DNA of 64,000 bases from Elusimicrobia bacterium RIFCSPLOWO2_02_FULL_39_32 (GTDB lineage Bacteria; Elusimicrobiota; Elusimicrobia; 2-02-FULL-39-32). Made by a program: the position numbers and the translations under genes. Below the pieces are notes generated by a model. That model worked only from the letters and a program-made list of their open reading frames with translations. It had not been told where the DNA came from and searched no databases. Positions 9,406 to 19,205 of the stretch are shown piece after piece (position 1 is the stretch's first letter; every line of letters begins with the position of its first letter). The stretch covers positions 1 to 64,000 of the forward strand of contig MGUU01000013.1 in the NCBI GenBank assembly GCA_001800135.1. The letters are read 5' to 3'.

Positions 9406-10578
9406 TTAAAAGAAATATTGCGCTTGAAGATAAGGAATAGAGTATAAACGACCGAATTCACTCTTATCTTTGCCATCAAAAAAATGCAAGCCGGCCAAAA
9501 TATGCAGATTCTCCAACGCATTCCAGTCTAAAGATGGAGCCACAAAATAACTGTTATCTGTTAAATTAAGAATTGCAGTGCCTTCTAGTTTTAGTAAAGG
9601 GTGCAGCTCTTTTGTAAAACTAAAACCCAAATAATCTTTAGCTAAAGAGACCTCTTTCCCTTGTAAAAGAGAAAGTAAATTATATTGAGAGGGGTCAGAT
9701 TTTCCTAATCCATTATGGTAATATTCAAATAGGACCCATGCCTCTCTTAAAAAAAATAAAGGATGGCTGGATAAAAAATTGTACTCATAGCCAAACAAAT
9801 ATTTTAAAAACTGATCTTTAATTTTAGGATCATCGAAAATAAACTCAAGGTGGAACGAACAATCCGCAATATCCCTGGCAAGATCAGCCCCAGCCATCCA
9901 ACTTCCTTCCTCAGAAGGGACCTTTCCGCCTATTAAAGAAATATCTGTTAACTTAAAATGGGTTCTAACCCTACCCAAGAACGATCTCTCCTTCCAACTC
10001 CTATTCATGCTAGAAACAACTTCAAGCTGACTTAAATGACCTAAAGATTGCCTTAAGTATAAAGAGTCTATTCCCTCCCGTTCATTGCGCTCTAAAACAA
10101 AGGGAAGATAGGGGTTTAACAAATCCGTTGGGTTCCAAATTTTTCCAGTTCCCCAGGCAAAGCGCTGCCGCCCCATTCTAACCACCCATTTCTCGGTTTC
10201 GATTCCTCCCCACCCTCTATAAACACGGTGGCGCCAAAAATGGCGACTATCTTGAGAAATGGTTTGGGTTAACTCCCAAGATTTTTCTTTTTCTCCAAAT
10301 CCAAAGGATTTAAAATCCTGAGTTTGAAAATAGGTTCCTGTTCGAATCTCTTGATCGTATTCCACATATCCCCTGAAAATAGAGTAAGAACTGTCCATGG
10401 TTAACCGAACACGATTCAAATTCTGCCAGTACTCTTTCTGATCTGTAAAAGATCTTCCATGCAAGTAAAGTTCCTTTGCATAACCGGAAAAATTTAAAGA
10501 AGGTTTTGCTGCAATAAAAGATGGGATAGCGCAAAAAACAATAAAAAAGATTAAACCAAACCTAGACAAGCATGCCAT
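9406..10578 (-). CDS. Porin-like outer membrane beta-barrel protein
   Basis: Signal peptide; 'FSGYAKELYLHGRSFTDQKEYWQNLNRVRLTMDSSY' beta-barrel style; operonic with ABC transporter genes. Confidence 0.6.
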   Translation of the reverse strand: MACLSRFGLIFFIVFCAIPSFIAAKPSLNFSGYAKELYLHGRSFTDQKEYWQNLNRVRLTMDSSYSIFRGYVEYDQEIRTGTYFQTQDFKSFGFGEKEKSWELTQTISQDSRHFWRHRVYRGWGGIETEKWVVRMGRQRFAWGTGKIWNPTDLLNPYLPFVLERNEREGIDSLYLRQSLGHLSQLEVVSSMNRSWKERSFLGRVRTHFKLTDISLIGGKVPSEEGSWMAGADLARDIADCSFHLEFIFDDPKIKDQFLKYLFGYEYNFLSSHPLFFLREAWVLFEYYHNGLGKSDPSQYNLLSLLQGKEVSLAKDYLGFSFTKELHPLLKLEGTAILNLTDNSYFVAPSLDWNALENLHILAGLHFFDGKDKSEFGRLYSIPYLQAQYFF

Positions 10579-11326
10579 CGCGAATTTGGATCACTCGTTT
10601 TGCTCTGGAAAGGATTAAAGCATCATGACTTGAAAAAATAAAGGTCATGCCTGAGTTCTTGTTTAAATCCTGCATTAAATTCAGCAAACTTTCAGACGTT
10701 TTAGAGTCCAAATTAGCAGTAGGCTCATCTGCTAAAACAACTTTAGGATCATGCACGATAGCTCTGGCAATCGCTACCCTTTGCTGCTGGCCTCCGGAAA
10801 GTTGTGAAGGAACTCTGTGGGCTTCATGCTTTAAGCCCACAAGCTCCAAAGCTTGCAAAGATTTTTCTCTTCTTTTTTTCCTGGGGAGACCCTGTAAAGT
10901 TAAAACATATTCCACATTCTCTAAGGCTGTAAGCACAGGAATTAAATTAAAGGATTGAAAAATAAAACCAAGTGAAAGCAATCTAAAGTCAGCAAGTTCA
11001 TTGGCTGATAAACTAGAGAGTTCCCTGCCTTCAAAAAACAGTTTTCCTTTGCTAGGGAAATCCAAAGCGCCAATAATATTTAGAAGCGTGGATTTACCAG
11101 AGCCGGAAGGTCCGGCTATTGCGGTAAATTCCCCTGGAAAAAATTCAAGGGTTAATTCTTTCAAAGCAATAACGTCTAATAACGCTGCGTTATTCATAAA
11201 ATCAAACTTTTGAAAACTTTTTAATTTTTTGATGACATTGCCTGTAAAATAGCCGTACTCAAACATCTGCTCAGATCCTTCATAAATCTTAGTCACATTC
11301 TCTAAAGAAATAAGAGGTTTAGACAT
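10562..11326 (-). CDS. ABC transporter ATP-binding protein (LolD/MacB type)
   Basis: Walker A 'GPSGSGKST', signature 'LSGGQQQRVAIARAI', Walker B 'VVLADEPTANLD'. Confidence 0.95.
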   Translation of the reverse strand: MSKPLISLENVTKIYEGSEQMFEYGYFTGNVIKKLKSFQKFDFMNNAALLDVIALKELTLEFFPGEFTAIAGPSGSGKSTLLNIIGALDFPSKGKLFFEGRELSSLSANELADFRLLSLGFIFQSFNLIPVLTALENVEYVLTLQGLPRKKRREKSLQALELVGLKHEAHRVPSQLSGGQQQRVAIARAIVHDPKVVLADEPTANLDSKTSESLLNLMQDLNKNSGMTFIFSSHDALILSRAKRVIQIRDGMLV

Positions 11327-12536
11327 GTCTCAATGCCTTAGCTACAATCAGCCTGGAAGCTCTTAAGGCAGGGATAGCTCCAGAAATAAAGCTGGTTAAA
11401 AAAACCCCTACAATCGCGACCCAATGCCTGCTCCAAGAAAACCTTAAATAAATCACACTGTCAAAAGGAATAAAATAAGACAATGCCTCTCCAATAGGCA
11501 AGGGTAATCCGTACCTGCCAAAATAAGCGATTAATAAAGAGCCTAAACTTAAACCAAACATTAATCCCATAATGCCTAGTAGAGTGGATTCTAAAAGTAT
11601 TAGTCTTAAAATAATTTTAGGCTTAGCGCCTATTGCCATAAGCACGCCAAATTCCCGTATCCGCTCAAAAAGAGACATTAAAAGCGTATTCACAATTCCT
11701 AAAGTTACAATTCCAAAAATAATTACCAAAACAACTAACAAAATTCCATTTTGAAACTTTTGTATCCCTACCAGTTCCCGATCCACATCTTTCCATGTAT
11801 AGGTTTTCACTTCCGAATAGGGCTCTAAAACACGGGAAATCTCCTGTCTCACCCTTTCAATTTGTTCCAAACCTTTTACCCGAATTACAAAATCATTGAC
11901 TTTTCCCTGCATGGATAGCATCTCCTGACAAGGAACTAAAGGAACATAGATAATTTGGCCGTCAAAAGATGTGCTGCCAGTATGGTAAATTCCGCTCAAG
12001 CGAAAAGCTTCTGCTGCCATGCTCCCATCTCTGCCTTGAGAAAGCAGCACCACTTTTTCTCCTAAACGAATTTCTAATTCCTCTGCTAATTTATCTCCTA
12101 AAACAATCTCCCTGCCGCTCCCAGAGAAAAAACGGCCTTGAGTGATATATTGTGGAATTTTTATAATCTTACTTTCCTTTTCTGGTTGAACTGCGCAAAC
12201 CAAAACTCCTTTGGAAGTGATTGGGGAAGAGATGAGCCCTGTAAAAAGAATGCGCTGACCAAAGACCTGAATCCCGGGGATTCCTTCAAGAGCTTTTTCT
12301 ATAGGTTGGGGATTTTCAATATCTTCATCCGGAATTTTTAAATCCTTACAATTTTTATTCATGACCCGAATATGTCCTGTAATGATCCCAGTAGATTTTT
12401 CCACCAATTGGATCTGAACGCTATGGATCATGCTTTGGCCAAACATAATAGCGCTAAAACCGCAGCCAATGGAGAGGATGGTAATTAAACTGCGTCTTTG
12501 GTTTCGCCAGATATTGCGCCAAGCAAGCCTGATCAT
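11319..12536 (-). CDS. ABC transporter permease (FtsX/LolE/MacB type)
   Basis: 'MIRLAWRNIWRNQRRSLITILSIGCGFSAIMFG' and C-terminal FtsX-like TM region. Start trimmed from 12665. Confidence 0.9.
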   Translation of the reverse strand: MIRLAWRNIWRNQRRSLITILSIGCGFSAIMFGQSMIHSVQIQLVEKSTGIITGHIRVMNKNCKDLKIPDEDIENPQPIEKALEGIPGIQVFGQRILFTGLISSPITSKGVLVCAVQPEKESKIIKIPQYITQGRFFSGSGREIVLGDKLAEELEIRLGEKVVLLSQGRDGSMAAEAFRLSGIYHTGSTSFDGQIIYVPLVPCQEMLSMQGKVNDFVIRVKGLEQIERVRQEISRVLEPYSEVKTYTWKDVDRELVGIQKFQNGILLVVLVIIFGIVTLGIVNTLLMSLFERIREFGVLMAIGAKPKIILRLILLESTLLGIMGLMFGLSLGSLLIAYFGRYGLPLPIGEALSYFIPFDSVIYLRFSWSRHWVAIVGVFLTSFISGAIPALRASRLIVAKALRHV

Positions 12537-12543
12537 AAATTTC

Positions 12544-13311
12544 TTATTTTCCTTTTTGCAAACGAGAAAGACTAAAAAAGTTCTCTGGATAAGAAATATC
12601 AAAATCCATTTTTTTATAATGGATCTCAGTCTTTTGTTCTTTTTTTCTATGAGGCAGGCAAACAATTTTGGTGGGAACTCTTTTATTTTTAATCATTTTC
12701 ACTTCAGAAAATTCTAATGTTCGAATGAGCTCTCCGCGTTCACTGTAATCTTCTTCTTTTAAAGGAACCACCTGACCGTCTGGATAACGCAAAACCAAAA
12801 GAACTACTTTTCCCCAAACTACAGGAGCATCTTGATTAGGCAAAGCCTCAATTGTAAAAATCTCTTTTCCTTCAAGCTCTTGGTGTTTTAAAATTTTGTG
12901 CGTGTATTCCTTAACAATCGAATCTGCCTTAACAATATCCTCATAAGTAAAATCAGACCCCATCCAGGAAGACTGCATCATGGTGGCTGGAATCTTAATG
13001 ACTCTTTCCACTGAAGGTTTCCATAACCACATCTCCTGCTTCAAGCGCAGTGTGGTAGTCCCCTTTTCTTTAGGAGGCGCATGAATTAAAATAAAAGCAT
13101 CCTCCCGATCTCTATTCCACCCCTCTATTTCCATGGTTCTGCTCCAGCGGTGGGTGGTAATGGTCATATTTAAAAGAGCGTGGCTGGAATTTCCCCTAAG
13201 AACTTTATTGGCTTCATCCACTAATTCTCTGGCTGTAAACTCTTGAGAAAATAGAACTGGATTTAAAAATAAAATAACATTAAATATATGAATTAATTTT
13301 ATTTTTTTCAT
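12544..13311 (-). CDS. LolA-like outer membrane lipoprotein-sorting family protein
   Basis: Signal peptide; 'TTHRWSRTMEIEGWNRDREDAFILIHAPPKEKGTTTLRLKQEMWLWKPSVERVIKIPATMM' pattern of the family. Confidence 0.85.
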   Translation of the reverse strand: MKKIKLIHIFNVILFLNPVLFSQEFTARELVDEANKVLRGNSSHALLNMTITTHRWSRTMEIEGWNRDREDAFILIHAPPKEKGTTTLRLKQEMWLWKPSVERVIKIPATMMQSSWMGSDFTYEDIVKADSIVKEYTHKILKHQELEGKEIFTIEALPNQDAPVVWGKVVLLVLRYPDGQVVPLKEEDYSERGELIRTLEFSEVKMIKNKRVPTKIVCLPHRKKEQKTEIHYKKMDFDISYPENFFSLSRLQKGK

Positions 13312-13449
13312 TCTCTAAGAATTATCCTATTTATAAAACTTTAAAGTCAAACCTATAAGTCCCCTGCTGACTTTTTTTTAGAGAAGAGAAACATACGATT
13401 TTTCAACTATTTGCTTTATATTAAAATTTGCAAATAATATAATTAGAAA

Positions 13450-14766
13450 ATGGTTTTCTGGAAAAAAAAGTTTATTCACTCTCTGTTGCTTTTTTTACTA
13501 TTTTCTTCCTTTGGTACCCATGTGTGGGGTATAGAAGAAAGCCCTATTTTAGAAAAAGCTGAAACTCTAAATTTAAGCCAGTGCTATCTTCTGGCATTAA
13601 GAAATAGTGAAACGATTTTAATCCAAACCCAAAAAATCATTCAAACAGATGAAAATTATAAACAAACCCTCTCCTCTATATTTCCCCACCTTAACTTTAT
13701 CTTTACCCAATTTTACCAAGACACGAGTGGAGTTGATACTGGATCTAGCGGCGTAGGCGGCACCTTTACCCGCAAGGATCGGCCAGAAGGAAAATTAACT
13801 TTAAGACAGCCCATTTTTGCTGGATTAAAAGAATTTTACGGCATGTCTGCCTTAAAACATGAATCTAAAAAAGAGACATTTTTACTGCAGCATCTAGCTA
13901 AATTGCTCTTCCGGGAAGTTGCCAACTCTTTTTATAAAATCCTTGAATTAGAAAAAGAGCTGAAAAATGTGCAAACTGCGCTTAATCTTACGCAAAGTAG
14001 AGTTAAAGAGCTGAGAGAAAGAGTTAGATTAGGCAAATCTAGGCATAGCGAACTCTTAAGTCTGGAATCTGAAGAAGCTACCTTGCAATCTACAGTAGAG
14101 CAACTTAAAGGAGAGATTTCAACTGCTAAGGAAGAATTTTCTTTTCTCTTAGGCCTGCCCTTAGAAACTACAGGGTTATTGGATGAACTTAAATTGGAAG
14201 AAGTAAAACCTTTACCAGAACTTTTAAAAAAAGCTTCTTCAAAAACAGAAATTAAAGCTTTAGAGGAAGAACTGAAATCTAAAAAATCCCAAATGAAGTT
14301 AGCGCAAGGAAACTTTTATCCAACACTAAACTTACTAGGTAACTATTACACAAAAAGGGTAGGATTTCAGGAACAAATTGATTGGGATCTATTGTTTACT
14401 TTAGATTTCCCAATCTTTCAAGGAGGAACAAACCTTGCATCTTTAAAGCTGGCTGTATCTCAAGCTCAACAGATTGAACTGGAATTAAAAAAACTCTATA
14501 GGAAACAAGAATCAGAAATAAAAAAAGCTTATACTTTTTTTCATACCTCCCTAGCGCAGTCTAACGTCTTGGAAGAGGCTCTTAAAAAAGCAAATGAAAG
14601 TTATGAGCTGCATGTAAAAGAGTACCGTCTGGGTTTGGTCAATAACATGGAAGTTCTGCAAGCGATCCATTCGCTGCAGGATGCCCAGCATCGTCTGGAT
14701 AAAACCATGATTCAAACAAAACTAAATTATCTACAATTAAAAATAGCTTTAGAGGAGTTGCCTTAA
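13450..14766 (+). CDS. TolC-family outer membrane efflux protein
   Basis: Signal peptide, paired coiled-coil OEP repeats, 'YRLGLVNNMEVLQAIHSLQDAQHRLD'. Confidence 0.9.
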   Translation: MVFWKKKFIHSLLLFLLFSSFGTHVWGIEESPILEKAETLNLSQCYLLALRNSETILIQTQKIIQTDENYKQTLSSIFPHLNFIFTQFYQDTSGVDTGSSGVGGTFTRKDRPEGKLTLRQPIFAGLKEFYGMSALKHESKKETFLLQHLAKLLFREVANSFYKILELEKELKNVQTALNLTQSRVKELRERVRLGKSRHSELLSLESEEATLQSTVEQLKGEISTAKEEFSFLLGLPLETTGLLDELKLEEVKPLPELLKKASSKTEIKALEEELKSKKSQMKLAQGNFYPTLNLLGNYYTKRVGFQEQIDWDLLFTLDFPIFQGGTNLASLKLAVSQAQQIELELKKLYRKQESEIKKAYTFFHTSLAQSNVLEEALKKANESYELHVKEYRLGLVNNMEVLQAIHSLQDAQHRLDKTMIQTKLNYLQLKIALEELP

Positions 14767-14789
14767 AAGGAAACTCTCCACTAAATTAA

Positions 14790-17700
14790 ATGACACTTTC
14801 AGATATTGCGATTAAAAAACCTGTTTTTGCCTGGATGCTGATGGCAGGGTTAATTCTGTTTGGTTGGATTTCATTTCAACGCATGGGAGTTAGCCAGCTG
14901 CCAGATGTGGACTTTCCAATGGTTACTGTATCTTTGTCTTTGGAAGGGGCTGCGCCGGAAGTAATGGAAACAGAAGTAGCGGATGTGATTGAAGATGCTT
15001 TAATGAGCGTGGAAGGCGTAAAAGAAATTTCTTCTACCTCCAGGCATGGTCAAGCCACCATCTCTATAGAATTTGAGCTGAATCGGGATATTGACGCTGC
15101 TCTACAGGAAGTTCAAACAAAAATTGCCCAAGCGCAAAGAAATTTGCCTAAAGAAATTGATCCGCCAGTAATGACTAAAACCAATCCTGAAGATCAGCCC
15201 ATTATGTGGATTTCTCTGTCGGGAAACAAACCTTTAAGAGAACTAATGGAATATACCAGAGACCATCTAAAAGATGAATTTACAACTGTCTCTGGAGTAG
15301 GAGATGTATTTTTAGGCGGCTTTGTAGAGCCTAATTTAAGAGTATGGCTGGATTTAGAAGAGATGGAGAAACGAGAGCTGGTGGTGGACGATGTTATTGC
15401 CGCGATTCAGAGTGAACATGCGGAAGTTCCTGCAGGCAGAATTGAAACAGGGAAACAGGAGCTGAATGTGCGGGTGATGGGAGAAGCCAGCAGTGTAGAA
15501 GAATTTGGCAATATCATTATTCCAGGACGTAAAGGCGCGCCAATCTGGAAAACCTTTCGCATTAAAGATGTGGCTAAAGTGGAAGACGGGCTTGCGGATA
15601 TTCGCAGAATATCCAGAGTACTGGGCAAACCTGCTGTAGGGTTAGGCGTAAAAAAACAACGAGGCGCGAACGCAGTAGAAGTTGCTAAAAATATAAAAAA
15701 GCGTATAAAAGAGGTTCAAAAAAACCTGCCGGAAGGGTTTGAACTGGGAATTAACTTTGATGCCACCCGCTTTATTGAGGAATCTGCCAGAGAATTAAAT
15801 TTTACCCTTCTTCTTTCTTCGCTTTTAACCGCTTTTGTTTGTTGGCTATTTCTTGGTTCATGGAGCTCTACCGTAAATATTATTTTTGCCATTCCCACCT
15901 CTATTGTTGGCAGTTTTATTATTCTTTACTTTTTAGGATTTACTCTTAACACCTTTACTCTTCTTGGTCTAACCCTGGCGATTGGAATTGTAGTGGATGA
16001 TGCCATTATGGTCTTAGAAAACATTGTGCGCTATCATGAACAGGGGATGTCCAAAGTTAAAGCAGCTCTGGTTGGAGCCAGAGAAATTACATTTGCCGCC
16101 ATGGCTGCTTCCATTTCTATTTTAGCTATTTTTATTCCTGTAGTTTTTATGAAAGGCATTATGGGAAAATTCTTTTTCCAGTTTGGAGTAACCATGTCCG
16201 TAGCTGTGATGCTTTCACTTCTGGAAGCCTTAACCCTTGCGCCCATGCGCTGTTCACAATTTTTGCAGGCTGGCCGCACTACAAGCTTAGGAAGATGGAT
16301 GGACAATGGAATGAAAAAAATTACAGAACTTTATAAAGTTCTATTGACCAAATCTTTGCGCCACCGCTGGTCAGTGATCCTAATCGCTTTTTTTATTTTC
16401 TTTGCTTCTTTATCTTTGACAAAAAAAATTAAAAAAGAATTTGTTCCGGCGCAAGAACAAAGCAGGTTCTTAGTGCGCTTGCAAGCCCCAGTAGGCTCGT
16501 CTTTAGAAACAACAGACGCGGCTTTTAAAAAAGCTGAATCCTTTATCATGTCTCGTCCAGAAACAGACCGATATTTTGGCGCCATTGGCGGCTTTGGCGG
16601 AGGAGAAGTAAATACAGGCATTATGTTCATAACCCTAAAACCGCCAAAAGCCAGGCCCATAGTTCCTCCGGCAAACCATCCTTTAAGCCAAAAAGATTTA
16701 ATGTCTTTAGTGCGCAAAGAATTTACAAAAATTCCGGGTATCAATAAAGCGATCGTTCAAGATCTTTCCTTATCTGGTTTTACTTCTCAAAGAGGCTTCC
16801 CTGTGGAGTTTACCTTGCGCGGCAAAGAATGGGATAAGTTAGAACAGCTCAGCGAAGAAATTCAAAAACAGATGGAAGGTTCCGGCATAGTTGTGGACGT
16901 AGATTCAGATTATCGCTTAGGCATGCCAGAAGTTAAAGTGATTCCAGATAGAAAAAAAGCAGCTGCCAGAGGCGTAAGTATCTCCTCTATTGGCAATGCG
17001 ATCAATGCCATGATTGGAGGAGTGAGGGTTGGCAAATACACGCGCGGAGGCAGAAGATACGATATTCGTTTAAGACTAGTGGCAAAAGATAGAACCCAAG
17101 TGGAAGATATTTCCAAAATCTGGGTGAGAAACAATCATGGTGAAGTGATCCGACTTTCAGAAGTGGTTCAAATTATACAGAAACCCACTCTTCTTTCTAT
17201 CTCTAGAAAAAACAGGGAAAGAGCTATTAGCATTTTTGCAAATGTGGCCCCGGGAAAATCTCAAGCCGAGGCTTTAAAAGAGGTAGAAAAAATCAGCAAA
17301 CGGATTTTGCCGGATGGCTATAGAAATGTGCTTTCAGGAAGCGCTCAAACTTTTAAGGAATCCTCTCAGAGTTTAATCTTTGCCTTGATTTTTGGCATCT
17401 TTGTAGCTTATATGGTGCTTGGCTCTCAATTTAACAGTTTTATTCATCCTTTTACCGTACTCTTAGCCCTGCCTTTTAGCATTACCGGCGCTTTAATCGC
17501 TCTCATGCTTAGCGGTAAAACTTTAAATATTTACAGCATGATTGGAATTATTTTACTCATGGGAATTGTAAAGAAAAATTCTATTTTGTTGGTGGACTTT
17601 ACAAATGAAAGAAGAAAGGAAGGAATGGAAACTTATGAAGCGCTGCTCACAGCCTGCCCAATTCGGTTACGACCCATCTTAATGACTTCCTTCTCAACCA

Positions 17701-17909
17701 TAGCTGCTGCCATTCCCCCTGCTCTTGCCTTAGGACCAGGATCTGAAACAAGAATTCCCATGGCTGTGGTTGTAATTGGCGGGGTTTTAGTCTCTACTTT
17801 TCTAACTCTCTTTGTTGTTCCTTGCGCTTACAGTCTCCTTTCCAGATTAGAAAGCCATAAACATGACCAAGAACTTAAAGAAGCAACCAAAGAACTATCC
17901 TCTCTCTAA
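14790..17909 (+). CDS. RND efflux transporter permease (AcrB/HAE1-like)
   Basis: 1039 aa; 'KPVFAWMLMAGLILFGWISFQRMGVSQLPDVDFPMVTVSLSLEGAAPEVMETEV', 'GIVVDDAIMVLENIVRY', 'GIVKKNSILLVDFTNE'. Confidence 0.96.
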   Translation: MTLSDIAIKKPVFAWMLMAGLILFGWISFQRMGVSQLPDVDFPMVTVSLSLEGAAPEVMETEVADVIEDALMSVEGVKEISSTSRHGQATISIEFELNRDIDAALQEVQTKIAQAQRNLPKEIDPPVMTKTNPEDQPIMWISLSGNKPLRELMEYTRDHLKDEFTTVSGVGDVFLGGFVEPNLRVWLDLEEMEKRELVVDDVIAAIQSEHAEVPAGRIETGKQELNVRVMGEASSVEEFGNIIIPGRKGAPIWKTFRIKDVAKVEDGLADIRRISRVLGKPAVGLGVKKQRGANAVEVAKNIKKRIKEVQKNLPEGFELGINFDATRFIEESARELNFTLLLSSLLTAFVCWLFLGSWSSTVNIIFAIPTSIVGSFIILYFLGFTLNTFTLLGLTLAIGIVVDDAIMVLENIVRYHEQGMSKVKAALVGAREITFAAMAASISILAIFIPVVFMKGIMGKFFFQFGVTMSVAVMLSLLEALTLAPMRCSQFLQAGRTTSLGRWMDNGMKKITELYKVLLTKSLRHRWSVILIAFFIFFASLSLTKKIKKEFVPAQEQSRFLVRLQAPVGSSLETTDAAFKKAESFIMSRPETDRYFGAIGGFGGGEVNTGIMFITLKPPKARPIVPPANHPLSQKDLMSLVRKEFTKIPGINKAIVQDLSLSGFTSQRGFPVEFTLRGKEWDKLEQLSEEIQKQMEGSGIVVDVDSDYRLGMPEVKVIPDRKKAAARGVSISSIGNAINAMIGGVRVGKYTRGGRRYDIRLRLVAKDRTQVEDISKIWVRNNHGEVIRLSEVVQIIQKPTLLSISRKNRERAISIFANVAPGKSQAEALKEVEKISKRILPDGYRNVLSGSAQTFKESSQSLIFALIFGIFVAYMVLGSQFNSFIHPFTVLLALPFSITGALIALMLSGKTLNIYSMIGIILLMGIVKKNSILLVDFTNERRKEGMETYEALLTACPIRLRPILMTSFSTIAAAIPPALALGPGSETRIPMAVVVIGGVLVSTFLTLFVVPCAYSLLSRLESHKHDQELKEATKELSSL

Positions 17910-17985
17910 AGAGTTAAATGGTTCCTAAAAACCAAAACGAATCCCATCCTCTAAATCAAACCAACTCCTTCACCCCAAAAATATA

Positions 17986-18513
17986 ATGGATACTTTATCT
18001 CACGGACTTTGGGGAGCAGCGCTATTTGGCAAAGAAAAACCATTTAACTCTAAATATACTAAAAAAAAATTTTGGTTCGCTTTTTTGCTGGGAGCTGGAC
18101 CTGACCTAATAAGTTTTTCTCCATCTTTTATTTATTGGGCGCTTTCTGGTTTTCCTACCTATCAAAGAAAAATTGGAGAGCCTCCGCCTTTATCCATCAT
18201 TCCCAGTTATGTTTTTCAGCTTTACAATATCACTCACAGCTTGATAATATGGACTGCGCTTTTTTTGTTGTTCTGGGTAGTTTTAAAAAAGCCTTTATGG
18301 ATTTTTTGCGCTTGGGCGCTGCATATAGTCTACGATATTCCTACTCACACCACCCGCTACTTCCCCACCCCTTTTCTTTGGCCTTTTCCAACACCCTTTG
18401 TCAATGGTTTTCGCTGGGCCACTCCCCTATTTTTGCTCTCTAACTACTTTTTGCTAATCTCATTTTTTGTTTTTCTTAAGATAAAAAATAGAAAAAAACC
18501 TAAGAGGGATTAG
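17986..18513 (+). CDS. Membrane protein, DUF457/YdjM-like
   Basis: 'MDTLSHGLWGAALFG...' with multiple hydrophobic segments and 'WALHIVYDIPTH'. Confidence 0.6.
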   Translation: MDTLSHGLWGAALFGKEKPFNSKYTKKKFWFAFLLGAGPDLISFSPSFIYWALSGFPTYQRKIGEPPPLSIIPSYVFQLYNITHSLIIWTALFLLFWVVLKKPLWIFCAWALHIVYDIPTHTTRYFPTPFLWPFPTPFVNGFRWATPLFLLSNYFLLISFFVFLKIKNRKKPKRD

Positions 18514-18980
18514 GCTTTATACTTTCTTCGTATCTCCCTTTCCACTTCTCTTTTTTTAATCTCTTCGCGCCTGTCTTCTCTTTTCTTTCCTTGGGCAAGG
18601 CCAATGGAAAGCTTTACTTTCCCATTTTTAAAATAAACTTCTAAAGGCACTAAAGTAAGTTCTTTTAATTGCACTTTATTAAAAAGACGATTGATTTCTG
18701 TTTTGTGTAAAAGAAGTTTTCTAGTGCGCGTGGGGTTATAGTCCGCATGGGCTAAATGCGCGTAAGGAGCAATATGAGCATTCATTAAAAAAATTTCTCC
18801 ATTTTGAATGCGCACCAAGCCATCTTCTATTTGAGCTTTTCCCTCTCTTAAAGATTTGACCTCATAGCCGTGCAAAACAATGCCTGCTTCCAAAGATTCT
18901 AAAATTGTAAATCTCAGATGCACTCTTCTGTTACGCGAAATCGTTTTTATGCTATTTTCTTTTTTATTTGATGGAGACAT
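18510..18980 (-). CDS. smpB: SsrA-binding protein
   Basis: 'ESLEAGIVLHGYEVKSLREGKAQIEDGLVRIQNGEIFLMNAHI' and 'KREDRREEIKKREVEREIRRKYKA'. Confidence 0.95.
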   Translation of the reverse strand: MSPSNKKENSIKTISRNRRVHLRFTILESLEAGIVLHGYEVKSLREGKAQIEDGLVRIQNGEIFLMNAHIAPYAHLAHADYNPTRTRKLLLHKTEINRLFNKVQLKELTLVPLEVYFKNGKVKLSIGLAQGKKREDRREEIKKREVEREIRRKYKA

Positions 18981-19089
18981 GGTTTATACTTATACAAGTA
19001 CTAGATTAACCCGAAACATTCACAGAGAAAATATTTATGTTTACAGCGTACTCAAGAATTATTAAAATAAAAATCCATCTGCTTTTAAA

Positions 19090-19174
19090 GGACAGGTGGC
19101 GGAATTGGCATACGCGCACCGTTCAGGGCGGTGTGGCTGTTGAAGCCGTGCGGGTTCAAGTCCCGCCCTGTCCA
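19090..19174 (+). tRNA. tRNA-Leu (anticodon CAG)
   Basis: GGACAGG...CCTGTCC acceptor; anticodon arm CACCG-TTCAGGG-CGGTG; long variable arm; GGTTCAAGTCC T-arm. Confidence 0.93.
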
Positions 19175-19205
19175 AAATATTTTATACCCATTAACCCTCG
19201 AAGTT

